From positions 6,343,001-6,407,000 of the forward strand of contig NZ_CP151650.1 in assembly GCF_038397775.1 (NCBI RefSeq): a stretch of 64,000 bases of DNA, given 5' to 3'. Shown here one piece after another: positions 26,369-39,599 of this stretch. Numbering within the stretch: position 1 is the first letter of the stretch; every line of letters begins with the position of its first letter. The position numbers and the translations under genes are program-made. The notes below the pieces were generated by a model. It saw only the letters and a program-made list of their open reading frames with translations. It had not been told where the DNA came from and did no database searches. This stretch comes from Pseudomonas sp. RC10 (GTDB taxonomy: Bacteria; Pseudomonadota; Gammaproteobacteria; Pseudomonadales; Pseudomonadaceae).

Positions 26369-29300
26369 TTATTGCGGGTTAGCGCGTGTACTCGACAGCA
26401 AGGACTTGAGGTTGGCGGCCTTCGGCTTCACCAGCCAGAAGCGGCGCAGGTAGTCATCCAGGTTTTCCCAGAGATTACGGCCCCATTCGCTATCCGTCTC
26501 GGTCACGTATTCGGCGAGCACGCGCTCCAGGTGGCTGCGATAGGCTTCCATCGCTTCGCCGCTGATGCGCTGGATCTCGACCAGTTCGTGGTTGACCCGG
26601 TCAACGAAGGTGTTGTCCTGGTCGAGCACGTAGGCGAAACCGCCGGTCATGCCAGAGCCGAAGTTGTAACCCGTTTTGCCCAGAACGCAGACGAAACCGC
26701 CGGTCATGTACTCGCAGCAGTGATCGCCCGTGCCTTCCACAACGGTGTGGGCGCCGGAGTTACGCACCGCGAAACGCTCGCCTGCCGTACCCGCTGCAAA
26801 CAGCTTGCCACCGGTGGCGCCGTACAGGCAGGTGTTGCCGATGATGGCGCTGTCCTGGGTTTTGAACGGGCTGCCTTTCGGCGGCACGATCACCAGTTTG
26901 CCAGCGGTCATGCCTTTGCCGACGTAGTCGTTGGCGTCGCCTTCCAGGTACATGTTCAGGCCACCGGCGTTCCACACGCCGAAGCTCTGACCGGCCGTGC
27001 CCTTGAAGCGGAAGGTCACCGGGGCGTCTTTCATGCCCTGGTTGCCGTGCAGCTTGGCGATTTCACCGGAAATCCGCGCGCCGATGGAGCGGTCGCAGTT
27101 GCAGATGTCGAGCTCGTACTCGCCACCGGCTTTGGACTCGATGGCGGATTTGGCCAGCTCCACCATTTTCTCGGCCAGCAGGCCCTTGTCGAACGGCGGG
27201 TTGCGGTCAACGAGGCTGAACTGAGGCTTGTCTGCGGGGATGTGATCGCTGCCCAGCAGAGGCGTCAGGTCGAGATGCTGCTGCTTGGCGGTTTCGCCCG
27301 GCAGGATGTCCAGCAGGTCGGTGCGGCCGATCAGCTCTTCCAGCGAGCGCACGCCCAACTTGGCCAGCCACTCGCGGGTTTCTTCCGCCACGTAGGTGAA
27401 GAAGTTGATCACCATGTCGACGGTGCCGATGTAGTGATCCTTGCGCAGCTTGTCGTTCTGAGTCGCGACGCCGGTGGCGCAGTTGTTCAGGTGGCAGATA
27501 CGCAGATATTTGCAGCCCAGCGCGATCATCGGCGCCGTACCGAAGCCGAAGCTTTCAGCGCCCAGAATGGCGGCCTTGATCACGTCCAGACCGGTTTTCA
27601 GACCACCGTCGGTCTGCACCCGGACCTTGCCGCGCAGGTCGTTGCCGCGCAGGGTCTGGTGGGTTTCGGCCAGGCCGATTTCCCACGGAGCGCCCGCGTA
27701 TTTGATCGACGACAGCGGCGATGCACCGGTGCCGCCGTCGTAGCCGGAAATGGTGATCAGGTCGGCGTAAGCCTTGGCCACACCGGCGGCGATGGTGCCA
27801 ACGCCCGCTTCTGCCACCAGCTTGACCGAGACCAGCGCCGACGGGTTGACCTGCTTGAGGTCAAAAATCAGCTGCGACAAGTCTTCGATCGAGTAAATGT
27901 CGTGGTGCGGCGGCGGCGAAATCAGGGTCACGCCGGGGACCGCATAACGCAGTTTGGCGATCAGACCGTTGACCTTGCCGCCTGGCAGTTGACCGCCCTC
28001 GCCCGGCTTGGCGCCTTGCGCGACTTTGATCTGCAACACGTCAGCGTTGACCAGGTACTCAGGCGTAACCCCGAAACGCCCCGTCGCGATCTGCTTGATC
28101 TTGGAGCTGCGGATGGTGCCGTAGCGCGCAGGGTCTTCGCCGCCTTCGCCGGAGTTGGAGCGTGCGCCCAGACGGTTCATCGCCTCGGCCAGCGCTTCGT
28201 GAGCCTCAGGCGACAGTGCGCCCAGCGAGATGCCCGCCGAGTCGAAACGTTTGAGGATCGCTTCCAGCGGCTCGATGTCGTCAATCGACAGCGGTGTGTC
28301 GAGTTCCTTGACTTTGAACAGGTCGCGGATCATCGACACCGGACGATTGTCCACCAGCGCGGTGTATTCCTTGAATTTGCTGTAGTCGCCCTGCTGCACG
28401 GCGGCTTGCAACGTCGCCACGACATCAGGGTTGTACGCGTGGTATTCGCCGCCGTAGACGAACTTCAGCAGGCCACCTTGCTGGATCGGCTTGCGCGGAC
28501 TCCAGGCCTCGCCCGCCAACGCTTTTTGCTCGTCTTCGATGTCAACGAAACGTGCGCCTTTGATGCGGCTTGGGACGCCACGGAAACTCAGGTCGCAGAC
28601 TTCCTCGGACAGGCCGATGGCTTCGAACAGTTGCGCGCCACGATACGAGGCGATGGTCGAGATGCCCATCTTCGACAGGATCTTGAGCAGGCCCTTCGTG
28701 ATGCCTTTGCGGTAGTTCTTGAAGACTTCGTACAGGTCGCCCAGCACTTCGCCAGTGCGGATCAGGTCGCCCAGCACTTCGTACGCCAGGAATGGATAGA
28801 CCGCCGACGCACCGAACCCGATCAGCACGGCAAAGTGGTGAGGATCGCGGGCTGTCGCGGTTTCAACCAGGATGTTGCTGTCGCAGCGCAGGCCTTTTTC
28901 GGTCAGGCGGTGGTGAACCGCACCGGTGGCCAGCGAGGCGTGGATCGGCAGTTTGCCGGGGGCAATGTGGCGGTCGCTCAGAACGATCTGGGTGCGACCG
29001 GCGCGCACAGCTTCTTCCGCCTGATCAGCGACGTTGCGCACAGCGGCTTCAAGGCCGGTGGCTTCGTCGTAGTTCAGGTCGATGATGGCGCGGTCGAAGC
29101 CAGGGCGATCCAGCGTCATCAGCGAACGCCACTTGGCCGGGGAAATGACCGGCGAGCTGAGGATCACGCGGGACGCATGCTCAGGCGACTCCTGGAAAAT
29201 GTTGCGCTCGGCACCGAGGCAGACTTCCAGCGACATGACGATGGCTTCACGCAGCGGGTCGATCGGCGGGTTGGTGACCTGCGCGAACTGCTGACGGAAA

Positions 29301-30814
29301 TAGTCGTACGGCGTGCGCACACGGCGGGACAGCACGGCCATTGGGGTGTCGTCGCCCATGGAGCCCACGGCTTCCTGGCCCTGCTCACCCAGCGGACGCA
29401 GCACCTGATCACGCTCTTCGAACGTGACCTGGAACATTTTCATGTACTGCTTGAGCTGATCCGGGTTGTAGAACGCCGAACCATGGTCGTGGTCTTCCAG
29501 CGTCGCCTGAATGCGCAGCGCGTTCTTGCGCAGCCATTGCTTGTACGGATGGCGCGACTTCAGACGGCTGTCGATGGCGTCGGTGTCGAGGATCTGGCCG
29601 GTTTCGGTGTCCACGGCGAAGATCTGGCCCGGACCGACACGGCCCTTGGCGATGACGTCTTCGGGGGTGTAGTTCCAGACGCCGATTTCCGACGCGAGGG
29701 TGATGTAGCCATTCTTGGTAGTGACCCAACGCGCTGGACGCAAACCGTTGCGGTCGAGCAGGCAGACTGCGTGGCGACCTTCGGTCATCACGATACCGGC
29801 CGGGCCGTCCCACGGCTCCATGTGCATGGAGTTGAATTCGTAGAAAGCACGCAGATCCGGGTCCATGGTCTCGACGTTCTGCCACGCTGGCGGCACGAGC
29901 ATGCGCACGCCACGGAACAGGTCGATCCCGCCAGTCACCATCAGCTCCAGCATGTTATCCATGCTCGAAGAGTCGGAGCCGACGCGGTTGACCAACGGCC
30001 CCAGCTCATCGAGGTCCATCAGATCGTTGGTGAACTTGGTGCGACGGGCCTGAGCCCAGTTGCGGTTACCGGTGATGGTGTTGATCTCGCCGTTGTGGGC
30101 GAGGAAGCGGAATGGCTGAGCCAGTGGCCACTTCGGCAGGGTGTTGGTCGAGAAGCGCTGGTGGAACACGCAGATGGCGGTTTGCAGGCGTTCGTCGTTG
30201 AGGTCTGGATAGAATGCCGTGAGGTCACGCGGCATCATCAAGCCTTTATAAATGATGGTCTTGTGCGAGAAGCTGCAGATGTAGTGGTCGGTATCAGCGG
30301 CGTTGGACACCGACGAACGGCGACGTGCGGTGAACAGCTTGATCGCGAATTCCTGATCGCTCAGGCCTTCACCGCCGATGAACACCTGCTCGATTTTCGG
30401 CAAACGCTCCAGCGCCAGACGCCCGAGGACGCTTGTGTCGATCGGCACCTGACGCCAACCTACGAGGGTCAGACCGGCCGCAAGGATTTCGCGGTTCATG
30501 TTCTCGCGAGCGGCTTCGGCCTTGGCGTCGTTCTGGTTGAGGAACACCATGCCCACGCAATACTGGCGCGGCAGCTCGACACCGAAGTGCTCGTGAGCCA
30601 CGGCACGCAGGAACGTGTCTGGTTTTTGAATCAACAGACCGCAACCGTCACCGGTCTTGCCGTCGGCGTTGATCCCACCACGGTGGGTCATGCAGGTCAG
30701 GGCTTCAATCGCCGTCTGCAACAGATGATGACTGGGCTCGCCCTGCATATGGGCAATCAAGCCGAAGCCGCAGTTATCCTTGAATTCTTCTGGTTGGTAC
30801 AGACCTGCTTTCAT
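26369..30814 (-). CDS. gltB: Glutamate synthase (NADPH) large subunit
   Basis: A 1481-residue enzyme of ammonium assimilation. The class II glutamine amidotransferase domain begins with Cys15 (CGFGLIAH) after a 14-residue propeptide that is removed. The central domain, the FMN-binding synthase domain with the [3Fe-4S] cysteines ([13 protein letters not shown]) and the C-terminal beta-helix domain follow in order. The ATG at 30814 is preferred over a GTG six bases upstream because GGTGAG then has a normal 9-base spacing. It is the first gene of gltBD. Confidence 0.97.
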   Translation of the reverse strand: MKAGLYQPEEFKDNCGFGLIAHMQGEPSHHLLQTAIEALTCMTHRGGINADGKTGDGCGLLIQKPDTFLRAVAHEHFGVELPRQYCVGMVFLNQNDAKAEAARENMNREILAAGLTLVGWRQVPIDTSVLGRLALERLPKIEQVFIGGEGLSDQEFAIKLFTARRRSSVSNAADTDHYICSFSHKTIIYKGLMMPRDLTAFYPDLNDERLQTAICVFHQRFSTNTLPKWPLAQPFRFLAHNGEINTITGNRNWAQARRTKFTNDLMDLDELGPLVNRVGSDSSSMDNMLELMVTGGIDLFRGVRMLVPPAWQNVETMDPDLRAFYEFNSMHMEPWDGPAGIVMTEGRHAVCLLDRNGLRPARWVTTKNGYITLASEIGVWNYTPEDVIAKGRVGPGQIFAVDTETGQILDTDAIDSRLKSRHPYKQWLRKNALRIQATLEDHDHGSAFYNPDQLKQYMKMFQVTFEERDQVLRPLGEQGQEAVGSMGDDTPMAVLSRRVRTPYDYFRQQFAQVTNPPIDPLREAIVMSLEVCLGAERNIFQESPEHASRVILSSPVISPAKWRSLMTLDRPGFDRAIIDLNYDEATGLEAAVRNVADQAEEAVRAGRTQIVLSDRHIAPGKLPIHASLATGAVHHRLTEKGLRCDSNILVETATARDPHHFAVLIGFGASAVYPFLAYEVLGDLIRTGEVLGDLYEVFKNYRKGITKGLLKILSKMGISTIASYRGAQLFEAIGLSEEVCDLSFRGVPSRIKGARFVDIEDEQKALAGEAWSPRKPIQQGGLLKFVYGGEYHAYNPDVVATLQAAVQQGDYSKFKEYTALVDNRPVSMIRDLFKVKELDTPLSIDDIEPLEAILKRFDSAGISLGALSPEAHEALAEAMNRLGARSNSGEGGEDPARYGTIRSSKIKQIATGRFGVTPEYLVNADVLQIKVAQGAKPGEGGQLPGGKVNGLIAKLRYAVPGVTLISPPPHHDIYSIEDLSQLIFDLKQVNPSALVSVKLVAEAGVGTIAAGVAKAYADLITISGYDGGTGASPLSSIKYAGAPWEIGLAETHQTLRGNDLRGKVRVQTDGGLKTGLDVIKAAILGAESFGFGTAPMIALGCKYLRICHLNNCATGVATQNDKLRKDHYIGTVDMVINFFTYVAEETREWLAKLGVRSLEELIGRTDLLDILPGETAKQQHLDLTPLLGSDHIPADKPQFSLVDRNPPFDKGLLAEKMVELAKSAIESKAGGEYELDICNCDRSIGARISGEIAKLHGNQGMKDAPVTFRFKGTAGQSFGVWNAGGLNMYLEGDANDYVGKGMTAGKLVIVPPKGSPFKTQDSAIIGNTCLYGATGGKLFAAGTAGERFAVRNSGAHTVVEGTGDHCCEYMTGGFVCVLGKTGYNFGSGMTGGFAYVLDQDNTFVDRVNHELVEIQRISGEAMEAYRSHLERVLAEYVTETDSEWGRNLWENLDDYLRRFWLVKPKAANLKSLLSSTRANPQ

Positions 30815-31171
30815 AGACACATTCTCACCAGGCTGCCTCTTATCGAGACAAATTTCTTTTCAATTCAGCCATTTACCGTCCACGCCGAACGTACGCCGGC
30901 TTTGCGGGAGCAAAAGGGAGGTCATTGTACACACCGACACAAAGCCTCACAAATTTAGCGACGAAATGTCGCAAATTCATGTCGCATTCGTGAAAGGTTT
31001 TTATCGATTCTCATGCTAGCCAGAGCTTTGTTGCGAGTCTGACCAAAGAGAGCCCAAAGTTCAATGCATGTCTGAGACGCAGACACCGCAAGGCGCGCTG
31101 CTCATTGTCAGCACGCTCATGCGTTGAAATTGGGGAGCCAAGCGAGCGACCCGGATAAGGTCGCTGCGTCT
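30815..31171. promoter_or_regulatory. gltB upstream region
   Basis: This 357-base spacer separates the damX-like gene from gltB (both minus strand) and should carry the gltBD promoter. Two direct copies of ATGTCGCA at 30966-30973 and 30979-30986 (period 13) lie 150-170 bases before the gltB start and could be a regulator site. The remaining sequence shows no recognisable RNA gene or convincing small ORF. Confidence 0.45.
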
Positions 31172-32806
31172 TCAGCGGGCTGCGGCGAGTTCCTGTTGGA
31201 TACTGCCGACAGTGCGAGGCCAAGGTTTACCAGCCTGAACCTTCGCTGGCAAGTTCTTGATAGCGGCGAGTGCTGCATTGCGGTCGGCAAAACTGCCGTA
31301 GGTGACCACGAACAACGGCTTGCCTTGCAGGGTTTTCTTGAAATAACGGTACTCGGCGCCCTGCTCTTTCACGTAGCTCTGGGCCGTAGCTTCGGAGCTG
31401 GTGCCGAGGATTTGCACGACGAAATGCGTCGGTGCCTGACCGGCGTACCAGGTGCCGCCTGCAGAAGCTGGCGCGGCAGCGGCAGGCGCTGCTGGCTTCT
31501 CGGCTGGCTTGGGCGCTGGCTTGGCCGTCGCAACCTGCGCAGGCGCAGGAGCGGGCTTGGCAGCGGGCGCAGGAGCCGGTGTCGGCTTGGCGGCAGGTGC
31601 CGGCGCCGGACGAGGCGTCGGAACCTGGGTTTGCGCCATCTGCGGCGCTGGGCCCGCAGCAGCACCGGCCGGCGGAGCGGTCGTGGTCACAGTCGGCGGT
31701 TGCAGCGATTGATTGGCGGCAGGGCCACCGTCTTCGCCATCACCTTCGCCTGACCCCGCGGCTTCGGCCAAAGGACCGCGCATCACTGGCTGCGAGTTAC
31801 CGACCAACGGTAGCGGCATCGGTTGCGAATTACCGGCGAACTCAATGGCCGGGCCACCGTTGTTCGATTGCTGAGCAGGCGCTTTGCCTTGGCCCAGCGG
31901 CAGTTGTGCCTGGGAGTTGGCCGGAGCCGTTGGCGCGGTGTTGCGCCCTGGAATCAACCACGCCGCGAGCACTGCCGCGACCACAACCCCACCCAAAGCC
32001 AACACGTGTTTCTTAGGCATCTTGAACCCCATACTTGGACGCTTGACCGCAGAGCGGCTGGCGATCATGGCTTCGATCATCGAATCGCGCGCGACCTGGT
32101 TGATCGCGCCCGGCCATCCATTGGACTGTTCGTGAATATCGGTGATCTGCTCGGCACTGAACACTTCAATGCCTTGACCGGCGCCTTCGAGGCGTTGAGC
32201 CAGATACTCACGGGTTTCTTCTTCGGTGTACGGTGCCAGCTCGATGACGTGAAAACGCTCTTCTTCCGAACCGCTCTCGGCGCACAGCTGATCCAGACGA
32301 TCGATGATCGAAGCCTCGCCGAACAGGAAGACGTGCGGACGCCCCTCAGGGGTGCCTGCCGCCAATCCCAACAACGCTTCGAGTGCGGATTCGCCCAGTT
32401 GTTCGGCATCGTCTACCAACACGTAGACTTCCTGACCGGTCAGGCCCAACTGCACGACCTGCGACAGGATGGACTGCATTTCCGGCTGAGCAACGTTCAG
32501 CGCCTGAGCCACCTGACGCAGCACGCCCGACGCATCACCGGCGCCACGGGCGGAGACCACAACGCTCTGCACGGACTGTTTGTTAGTGCTGGCGACCAGC
32601 GCCTGACGCAGCAGCGTCTTGCCGCTGCCATGTGGGCCGGTGACCAACAGCAGCAATTGGCTGTAGCGGGCCAGGTGGTGCAGTTGACCCAGCACGGGCT
32701 TGCGCTGGGCCGGGAAGAACTTGAAGCCCGGGACCCGAGTGGCAAAGGGGTCATGACTCAATTGGTAGTGACCGAGAAAGGCCTCATCGGCGTGCAAGCT
32801 AGTCAT
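31172..32806 (-). CDS. AAA ATPase with C-terminal SPOR domain, DamX-like
   Basis: A 544-residue membrane-anchored protein. The N-terminal ExeA/GspA-like ATPase domain has Walker A GPHGSGKT at residues 57-64 and the Walker B-like VYVLVDDAE. A membrane segment lies near 268-287, followed by a long linker rich in Ala, Pro and Lys. The SPOR domain (FVVQILGTSSEATAQ) covers the last 80 residues and binds denuded septal peptidoglycan. Its place directly after aroK-aroB matches damX of enterobacteria, a cell-division protein. The AAA domain may sense or act on the division machinery (inference). It lies 10 bases after aroB. Confidence 0.85.
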   Translation of the reverse strand: MTSLHADEAFLGHYQLSHDPFATRVPGFKFFPAQRKPVLGQLHHLARYSQLLLLVTGPHGSGKTLLRQALVASTNKQSVQSVVVSARGAGDASGVLRQVAQALNVAQPEMQSILSQVVQLGLTGQEVYVLVDDAEQLGESALEALLGLAAGTPEGRPHVFLFGEASIIDRLDQLCAESGSEEERFHVIELAPYTEEETREYLAQRLEGAGQGIEVFSAEQITDIHEQSNGWPGAINQVARDSMIEAMIASRSAVKRPSMGFKMPKKHVLALGGVVVAAVLAAWLIPGRNTAPTAPANSQAQLPLGQGKAPAQQSNNGGPAIEFAGNSQPMPLPLVGNSQPVMRGPLAEAAGSGEGDGEDGGPAANQSLQPPTVTTTAPPAGAAAGPAPQMAQTQVPTPRPAPAPAAKPTPAPAPAAKPAPAPAQVATAKPAPKPAEKPAAPAAAAPASAGGTWYAGQAPTHFVVQILGTSSEATAQSYVKEQGAEYRYFKKTLQGKPLFVVTYGSFADRNAALAAIKNLPAKVQAGKPWPRTVGSIQQELAAAR

Positions 32807-32816
32807 GGATTTCTCA

Positions 32817-33920
32817 TTAACCTCTAAGCTGATCCACCAAGGCGCGGTAGTCCGCGACCAGTGTGGCCTGTAGTACTTCTCTTGGATATTCGTCGGTCAC
32901 CACTGCTTCGCCCATCCGGCGCAACAGCACCAGGCGCAAACGACCATCGATCACCTTCTTGTCCACCGCCATGTGCTCAAGGAAATGCTCAGGCGTCATG
33001 TCTTCAGGGGGCACCACGGGCAAACCGGCGCGCTGAAACAGACGGATACCACGATCCCGCTCCTGTTCGCTGATCCAGCCAAGGCGCGAGGACATCTCCA
33101 GCGCCATGACCGTACCGGCTGCCACCGCCTCACCGTGCAACCAGACGCCGTAACCCATTTGGGTTTCGATGGCATGGCCGAAGGTGTGGCCCAGATTCAA
33201 CGTGGCGCGCACGCCCGACTCTCGCTCATCGGCACCGACCACAGCAGCCTTGGCCGCACAGGAGCGCTCGATGGCGGTGGTCAACGTGGCCTGATCCAGA
33301 CCACGCAGCTTGTCCATATTCTCTTCGAGCCATGTCAGGAACGGCTCGTCACATATCAGACCGTATTTGATGACCTCGGCAAGCCCGGCAGACAGCTCGC
33401 GTTCAGGCAGGGTGTTCAGCGAGAGAGTGTCGATCAGCACGGCGTTCGGCTGATAGAACGCGCCAACCATGTTTTTGCCCAGCGGATGGTTGATGCCGGT
33501 CTTGCCACCCACGGACGAATCGACCTGCGACAGCAGCGTGGTCGGCACCTGAATGAAGTCCACGCCCCGCTGATAGCACGCGGCAGCAAAACCAGCCATG
33601 TCACCAATCACACCGCCACCGAGTGCAATCACGGTGGTGCGGCGGTCATGACGTGCGGTCAGGAGGGCGTCGAAGATGAGCTGCAGGGTTTCCCAGTTCT
33701 TGAAGGCTTCGCCATCGGGCAACACGATAGGCAGCACGTTGTAACCGGCCAGCGTCTTGGTCAGGCGCTCGATGTAGAGCGGCGCGACGGTGCTGTTGGA
33801 AACGATCGCGACCTGTTTGCCTGCGATGTACGGCGTGAGCAGTTCAGGTTGATCCAACAAGCCTTCGCCAATGTGAATCGGGTAGCTCCGCTCGCCAAGC
33901 TCGACCTTAAGTGTCTGCAT
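32817..33920 (-). CDS. aroB: 3-Dehydroquinate synthase
   Basis: A 367-residue cytoplasmic NAD- and metal-dependent enzyme, second step of the shikimate pathway, converting DAHP to 3-dehydroquinate. Visible signatures are [20 protein letters not shown] and the metal-ligand HTFGHAIE. The ATG at 33920 (MQTLKVEL) fits the family start better than a codon 12 bases upstream. It follows aroK after 130 bases. Confidence 0.96.
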   Translation of the reverse strand: MQTLKVELGERSYPIHIGEGLLDQPELLTPYIAGKQVAIVSNSTVAPLYIERLTKTLAGYNVLPIVLPDGEAFKNWETLQLIFDALLTARHDRRTTVIALGGGVIGDMAGFAAACYQRGVDFIQVPTTLLSQVDSSVGGKTGINHPLGKNMVGAFYQPNAVLIDTLSLNTLPERELSAGLAEVIKYGLICDEPFLTWLEENMDKLRGLDQATLTTAIERSCAAKAAVVGADERESGVRATLNLGHTFGHAIETQMGYGVWLHGEAVAAGTVMALEMSSRLGWISEQERDRGIRLFQRAGLPVVPPEDMTPEHFLEHMAVDKKVIDGRLRLVLLRRMGEAVVTDEYPREVLQATLVADYRALVDQLRG

Positions 33921-34050
33921 GTATCCCCACACTCTTTATAACAATTAGATGCCTGTTCGACGCCAGCGCATCGATACGGACCATGGCGCAAGGCCTTTTG
34001 GCGACCCTGCTTTTTATGGTCGCCGAGGATAGCGCATTTCCGCCTGCGCT

Positions 34051-34569
34051 TTAACGGGGAGGAAGCTCGGCCAACAGGGCGAGGATGTCAAGCACCACCA
34101 TCCGGGGAGGCCGCTCATCGGTTTCGATAATGACGTCGGCGATTTCCCGATAGAACGGATCGCGGATGGCCAATAGCTCGCGCAACACCCGTGCCGGGTC
34201 TGCGGTCCGCAGAAGCGGCCGATTGCGATCACGGGACGTACGGCCGACTTGCTGTTCCACGGAAGCGTGCAGATACACCACCCGCCCACCCGCGTGCAGG
34301 GCTCGACGGTTTTCTTCACGCATGACCGCGCCGCCACCGGTCGCAAGCACCACGCCATCAAAGGCGCACAGCTCGGCAATCATGGCTTGTTCACGATCTC
34401 GAAAGCCCGCTTCACCTTCCTTGTCGAAGATCCACGGGATATTGGCGCCCGTTCGCAGTTCGATTTCCTTGTCGGAATCCTTGAACGGCAGTCGAAGCTC
34501 TTTGGCCAGCAGACGACCGATGGTGCTTTTGCCAGCCCCCATCGGTCCCACAAGTATTAAATTTCGCAC
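34051..34569 (-). CDS. aroK: Shikimate kinase
   Basis: A 172-residue P-loop kinase that phosphorylates shikimate to shikimate 3-phosphate. Walker [10 protein letters not shown] covers residues 8-16, the shikimate-binding DSDKEIE and the ATGGGAV motif follow, and the lid has RNRPLL. It starts 4 bases after pilQ, so it is transcribed with the pilMNOPQ genes. Confidence 0.96.
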   Translation of the reverse strand: MRNLILVGPMGAGKSTIGRLLAKELRLPFKDSDKEIELRTGANIPWIFDKEGEAGFRDREQAMIAELCAFDGVVLATGGGAVMREENRRALHAGGRVVYLHASVEQQVGRTSRDRNRPLLRTADPARVLRELLAIRDPFYREIADVIIETDERPPRMVVLDILALLAELPPR

Positions 34570-34573
34570 AGAA

Positions 34574-36664
34574 TCAACGACTCACAGCAATCGCCTGGTT
34601 GTTCATGATACGCGGAGTGAGGAACACCAACAGCTCGGATTTTTTCTCCGAGACAACATCCCGCCGGAAAAGGCGGCCAACATACGGCACATCGCCCAAA
34701 AATGGCACCTTATCGACGACTTTATTCTGTGTATTGGAGAACACGCCACCAATCACGATGGTTTCGCCGTCGGCCACCAGCACCTTGGCGTTGACTTCGT
34801 TTTTCTTGATCGGCGGTACGCCCAACACGGTGTTCACGTAGTCAGGTTCGTCCTTGGTCACCTTCACTTCCATGATGATGCGGTTGTCCGGAGTGATCTG
34901 CGGGGTTACTTCCAGGGACAACGACGCCTCTTTGAACGACACCGACGTCGCACCGCTGGAACTCGCTTCCTGATACGGCACTTCTGTACCTTTCAGAATT
35001 TTCGCGGTTTCCTTGTCCGAAGTGACGACCTTGGGTTGCGACACCACCTCACCGTTACCGGTTTTTTCCATGGCGGTCAGTTCAAGGTCGAGAATCGTGT
35101 TGTTGGTCAGGAAGCCCAGACCAATCGAAGACGTTGGGTTGGCCACTCCCATGTCCACGTATGGGCCATTGGTGTTACCAGCGCCCGTCACCGTGCCATT
35201 ACCGCCCGTGGTGTATTTACCGCCGGTGGTGGAACCGCCCCAACGCACACCCAGCGCCTTGTCGTAGTCGACGTTGGCTTCGACGATGCGCGCCTCGATC
35301 ATCACCTGACGCACAGGAATGTCCAGCTGCGAGACGATACGGCGCAGCTCATCGAGCCGGTCCTGCGTTTGATAGGCGATGATGTTGTTGGTCCGCTCAT
35401 CGACGGTGATCGAACCGCGCTCGTCGGTCTTCGACTCAGCGCTGGTCACCGACTGGAACAGCTTGGCGATGTCCGCAGCCTTGGCATAGTTCACTTGCAG
35501 CAGTTCACGACGCAGCGGTGCGAGCTCGGCAATCTGCTTCAGCGATTCCAGCTCCTGACGTTCACGAGCGGCAATCTCGTCAGCAGGCGCGACCAGCAAC
35601 ACGTTGCCGATCTTGCGCTTGTCCAGGCCTTTGGTCTTGAGCACCAGGTCAAGCGCCTGGTCCCACGGCACGTTTTGCAGACGCAGGGTGATGCCGCCTT
35701 GAACGGTGTCACTGGCCACCAGATTGAGATTGGTGAAGTCGGCGATCAATTGCAGCACCGAGCGCACGTCAATGTCCTGGAAGTTCAGCGACAGTTTCTC
35801 GCCGGTGTAGACCAGCTTGTCGGCATTGCGGCGAGCGACGTCTTCGTTGGTCAACGGACGCACGCTGATGGTCAGTTTGTTTTCGGTTTGATAGGCCGAG
35901 TAATCGAACGCACCGGACGGCTCGATGGAGATGCTCGCCTTGTCGCCGCTCACGCTGGAGTTCACGAACTGGACCGGTGTGGCGAAATCCTTCACGTCGA
36001 GGCGTACGCGCAACGGATCAGGCAGTTGAGTCTTGGCGAAATCCACACGAATCTTGCCGCCCTGCTCCTGAATGTCCGGCGCAATGCCTGCATCGCTCAG
36101 CTCGATCACAACGTTGCCTTCACCCAGTTCGCCGCGCTGGAAATCGACGTTCTTGATCGAACGCGGACCCGGCGCAAAGGAGCGAGGGGCCGGTTTGGCT
36201 TGCGCGGCGCTGGCCGTTGCAGGAGGCACGCTCACGCGCGGCGCGCCTTGGGCGGTACTTGGCTGTGAACCTTGCGCGGCGGCGGCACCCTGCCCGACGA
36301 CGACGAACAGGTTGTTGCCATCCACGCGGGAGCTATAGGGCGCGAGCGTGGTCAGGTTGATGATCACACGGGTGCGATCCTTGGCTTCGACCACCACGAC
36401 ACTGTGAGCGTTACCCGACCCCAGGTCCCGGCTCTTGATCGCCAGTTGGCTGGTCACGCCGGGCAAGTCCAGCGCGATGCGCGCCGGTTGCTCGGTGGTA
36501 TAGCCGCGCGGGGCGGCCACAGGGCCGTCGAAGGAAAGTTTCAACTCGACCCGATCCCCCGGCAATGCGGCGACATCGAGCGTCTTGAGGTTGGCCGCCT
36601 GGAGAATCGGTGAAAGCATCGCCATCCATAGCGACACGCCGATAATCGAAAGAATCCTAGTCAT
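34574..36664 (-). CDS. pilQ: Type IV pilus secretin PilQ
   Basis: About 696 residues. The signal peptide (MTRILS onwards) ends LQA before ANLKTLDV near residue 23. Two AMIN domains that bind peptidoglycan follow, then the secretin N domains and the C-terminal secretin barrel ([16 protein letters not shown]). It forms the outer-membrane pore through which the pilus fibre passes. The start at 36664 gives a normal signal peptide and matches the family. An in-frame ATG at 36721 overlaps the pilP stop (ATGA), like the other junctions of this operon, and cannot be excluded. Confidence 0.94.
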   Translation of the reverse strand: MTRILSIIGVSLWMAMLSPILQAANLKTLDVAALPGDRVELKLSFDGPVAAPRGYTTEQPARIALDLPGVTSQLAIKSRDLGSGNAHSVVVVEAKDRTRVIINLTTLAPYSSRVDGNNLFVVVGQGAAAAQGSQPSTAQGAPRVSVPPATASAAQAKPAPRSFAPGPRSIKNVDFQRGELGEGNVVIELSDAGIAPDIQEQGGKIRVDFAKTQLPDPLRVRLDVKDFATPVQFVNSSVSGDKASISIEPSGAFDYSAYQTENKLTISVRPLTNEDVARRNADKLVYTGEKLSLNFQDIDVRSVLQLIADFTNLNLVASDTVQGGITLRLQNVPWDQALDLVLKTKGLDKRKIGNVLLVAPADEIAARERQELESLKQIAELAPLRRELLQVNYAKAADIAKLFQSVTSAESKTDERGSITVDERTNNIIAYQTQDRLDELRRIVSQLDIPVRQVMIEARIVEANVDYDKALGVRWGGSTTGGKYTTGGNGTVTGAGNTNGPYVDMGVANPTSSIGLGFLTNNTILDLELTAMEKTGNGEVVSQPKVVTSDKETAKILKGTEVPYQEASSSGATSVSFKEASLSLEVTPQITPDNRIIMEVKVTKDEPDYVNTVLGVPPIKKNEVNAKVLVADGETIVIGGVFSNTQNKVVDKVPFLGDVPYVGRLFRRDVVSEKKSELLVFLTPRIMNNQAIAVSR

Positions 36665-36717
36665 GTTCACATTCCACCACTGTGCAGATCCGAAGGTGTT
36701 TCGCTTGCTTGCCGTCT

Positions 36718-37245
36718 TCATGAGCGTTCTTTCAGGGATATGCTGCGCGGCCGCTCAAGCCACGCCCCCTCTCCATCAGGCACGATTTCGATCACCTGCA
36801 CTTCGGAGTCGGTGATCGAGACGATCCGGCCATCGTTGCGGCCCAGATAATCGCCCACTTTGACCCGATGAACCCCGCCCGCGCCACGCAGCAACGCGAA
36901 CGTACCGGTTTCGTTGCTCAACGTGCCGACCATTTCAAAGCCGTCGATGTTGAAGCCTTCCAGGAACTGCTTGACCCGCGTCGGGTCCGGCTGGACCAGA
37001 TGCGTGCCTTTCTGCCGGGCGATCAGATCGACCTTGATCGGCGGCTGGAACGGGCTGCGCAAACTGGCAGCCGCGTAGGTGAACGCTTCATAAGGCCGAA
37101 ACTTCGGCATCGGCTCGATATTGCCTACCGGCCGGGCGCGGACCTCGGCCATGAACTGCTTCAAGTCGTCGAAATCACTGGAACTGTCGCAACCTGCCAA
37201 CCCCATCAGCGCAGCGCCGAGGCACAACCAATGCACGGCCCTCAT
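36718..37245 (-). CDS. pilP: Type IV pilus lipoprotein PilP
   Basis: A 175-residue lipoprotein precursor with lipobox LAGC at Cys19. The central LVARQK-type region and the C-terminal beta-domain (HRVKVGDYLGRNDGRI) bind the PilQ N0 domain and link PilNO to the secretin. It has 4-base overlaps with pilO and with the alternative pilQ start. Confidence 0.93.
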   Translation of the reverse strand: MRAVHWLCLGAALMGLAGCDSSSDFDDLKQFMAEVRARPVGNIEPMPKFRPYEAFTYAAASLRSPFQPPIKVDLIARQKGTHLVQPDPTRVKQFLEGFNIDGFEMVGTLSNETGTFALLRGAGGVHRVKVGDYLGRNDGRIVSITDSEVQVIEIVPDGEGAWLERPRSISLKERS

Positions 37246-37889
37246 TTCGCGGGCCCCTTGTTGTCGATGTTCTGAAGTCCCTTGTCGTTATAGCGATAGG
37301 TCTTGGCGAGAATGCTCATGCGCAGTTTTCCAGGAGACTTGGGGTCCACCGGTTTGATTTCGAAATCATGCAGCGTCACGATCCGCGGCAGGCTGGCCAC
37401 GCCGCTGACGAAGGTGGCGAGATCGTGATAAGCGCCAGTGACTGTGATCTGTATCGGCAGCTCGATGTAGAACTGCTGGGCCGCTTCAGGCAGAAGCTTG
37501 ATCTCTTCGAACTCCAGACCGCTGCCCAGGCCGGTGCGGGTGATGTCTTCCAGCAGGCCCGGCACCTCGGTGTCGCTGGGCAGTTGCCGCAGCAGCGCGC
37601 CGAAAGTGTTCTCCATGTCGACCATCTGCGACTTGTAAGCCGGCAGGTTGGCCGCTTGATAAGCCTTGTTGGAGAACTGCTCTCTCAACGCGGTCTCGTC
37701 ATTGCGTGCCTGGTCCAGCTGGGTCTGCATGTCCTGAATGTAGAAGAAGTAGCCACCGGCCAGCACCAGCACGAGCAACAGGGCGCCCGCGATGGTCTTG
37801 ACCGCTGCGGGCCAGGAACCGAGGTTATTGATGTCCAGATCGTTGATGTCGATCTTGCGCAGGCTGTCCAGCCATTCATTCATGTTCAT
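37242..37889 (-). CDS. pilO: Type IV pilus alignment protein PilO
   Basis: A 215-residue bitopic protein. After a short cytoplasmic start there is one membrane segment (about 28-52), a coiled coil rich in Gln and Ala, and a ferredoxin-like periplasmic domain. PilO dimerises with PilN to bridge PilM and PilP. It has 4-base overlaps at both ends. Confidence 0.93.
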   Translation of the reverse strand: MNMNEWLDSLRKIDINDLDINNLGSWPAAVKTIAGALLLVLVLAGGYFFYIQDMQTQLDQARNDETALREQFSNKAYQAANLPAYKSQMVDMENTFGALLRQLPSDTEVPGLLEDITRTGLGSGLEFEEIKLLPEAAQQFYIELPIQITVTGAYHDLATFVSGVASLPRIVTLHDFEIKPVDPKSPGKLRMSILAKTYRYNDKGLQNIDNKGPAK

Positions 37890-38472
37890 GGCTTGACCCC
37901 CTTCGCCGGAGTGGTGGGCTCAGCAGGAGGTTGCGTCTGACGCACCGTCAATTGGAAGGCATTGGACTGATCAGCCGATCCCGCCGCGCTGTTCGCCTTC
38001 ACTTCGGTCAGGCTCGGCGACTCCAGCCAGTCGGACGCTTCAAGGTTACGCAACAGGTCCGAGACACGGTTGTTGGATTCAGCCGCGCCGGAAATACTGA
38101 TCAGCTTGTCCGTCATTTTCACTTCGTTGAAATACACCCCGTCCGGCAACGTACGCGCCAGTTGATCGAAGACGCGGCCAATGATCGGCCGGTTGCCCTG
38201 CAAGTCCTGAATGATCTTCATCCGCTCCAGCAGCTGCTTGCGACGGGCCTTCAGCTCGCTGATCTCTTTGATTTTTGCATCGAGCTGGACGATTTCGGTC
38301 TTGATGAACTGGTTGCGCGCGTTTTGATGACTGATCGCACTGCTCAAATATTGATCAGCCAGGAAAATGGCGCCGACACCGGCTACCAATACACCGGCCA
38401 AGGAAAGCAGAAAGCGTTTCTTGCGCTCTTCGCGCAGCTGTTCCCGCCAGGGGAGTAAGTTGATCCGTGCCA

Positions 38473-38473
<1 letters not shown>
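37886..38473 (-). CDS. pilN: Type IV pilus alignment protein PilN
   Basis: A 195-residue bitopic protein. The N-terminal MARINLLPWRE is the conserved cytoplasmic peptide that docks in the PilM groove. One membrane segment lies near residues 20-40, followed by a coiled coil and a periplasmic domain. The ATG at 38473 overlaps the pilM stop (TAATG), which fixes the start. Confidence 0.94.
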
Positions 38474-39564
<1,091 letters not shown>

Positions 39565-39599
39565 TTACGGATATTTTTTTGTCCAACACCACTGTCGGC

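Noticed and set aside
26303..30958. A 4.6-kb open frame on the plus strand opposite gltB
   Set aside because: It is fully antisense to the well-conserved gltB gene, the composition is Val/His/Arg/Gln-rich as expected from reversed codons, and no known domain is visible.
30815..31171. Possible small RNA in the gap upstream of gltB
   Set aside because: No promoter-terminator pair or conserved fold could be recognised.
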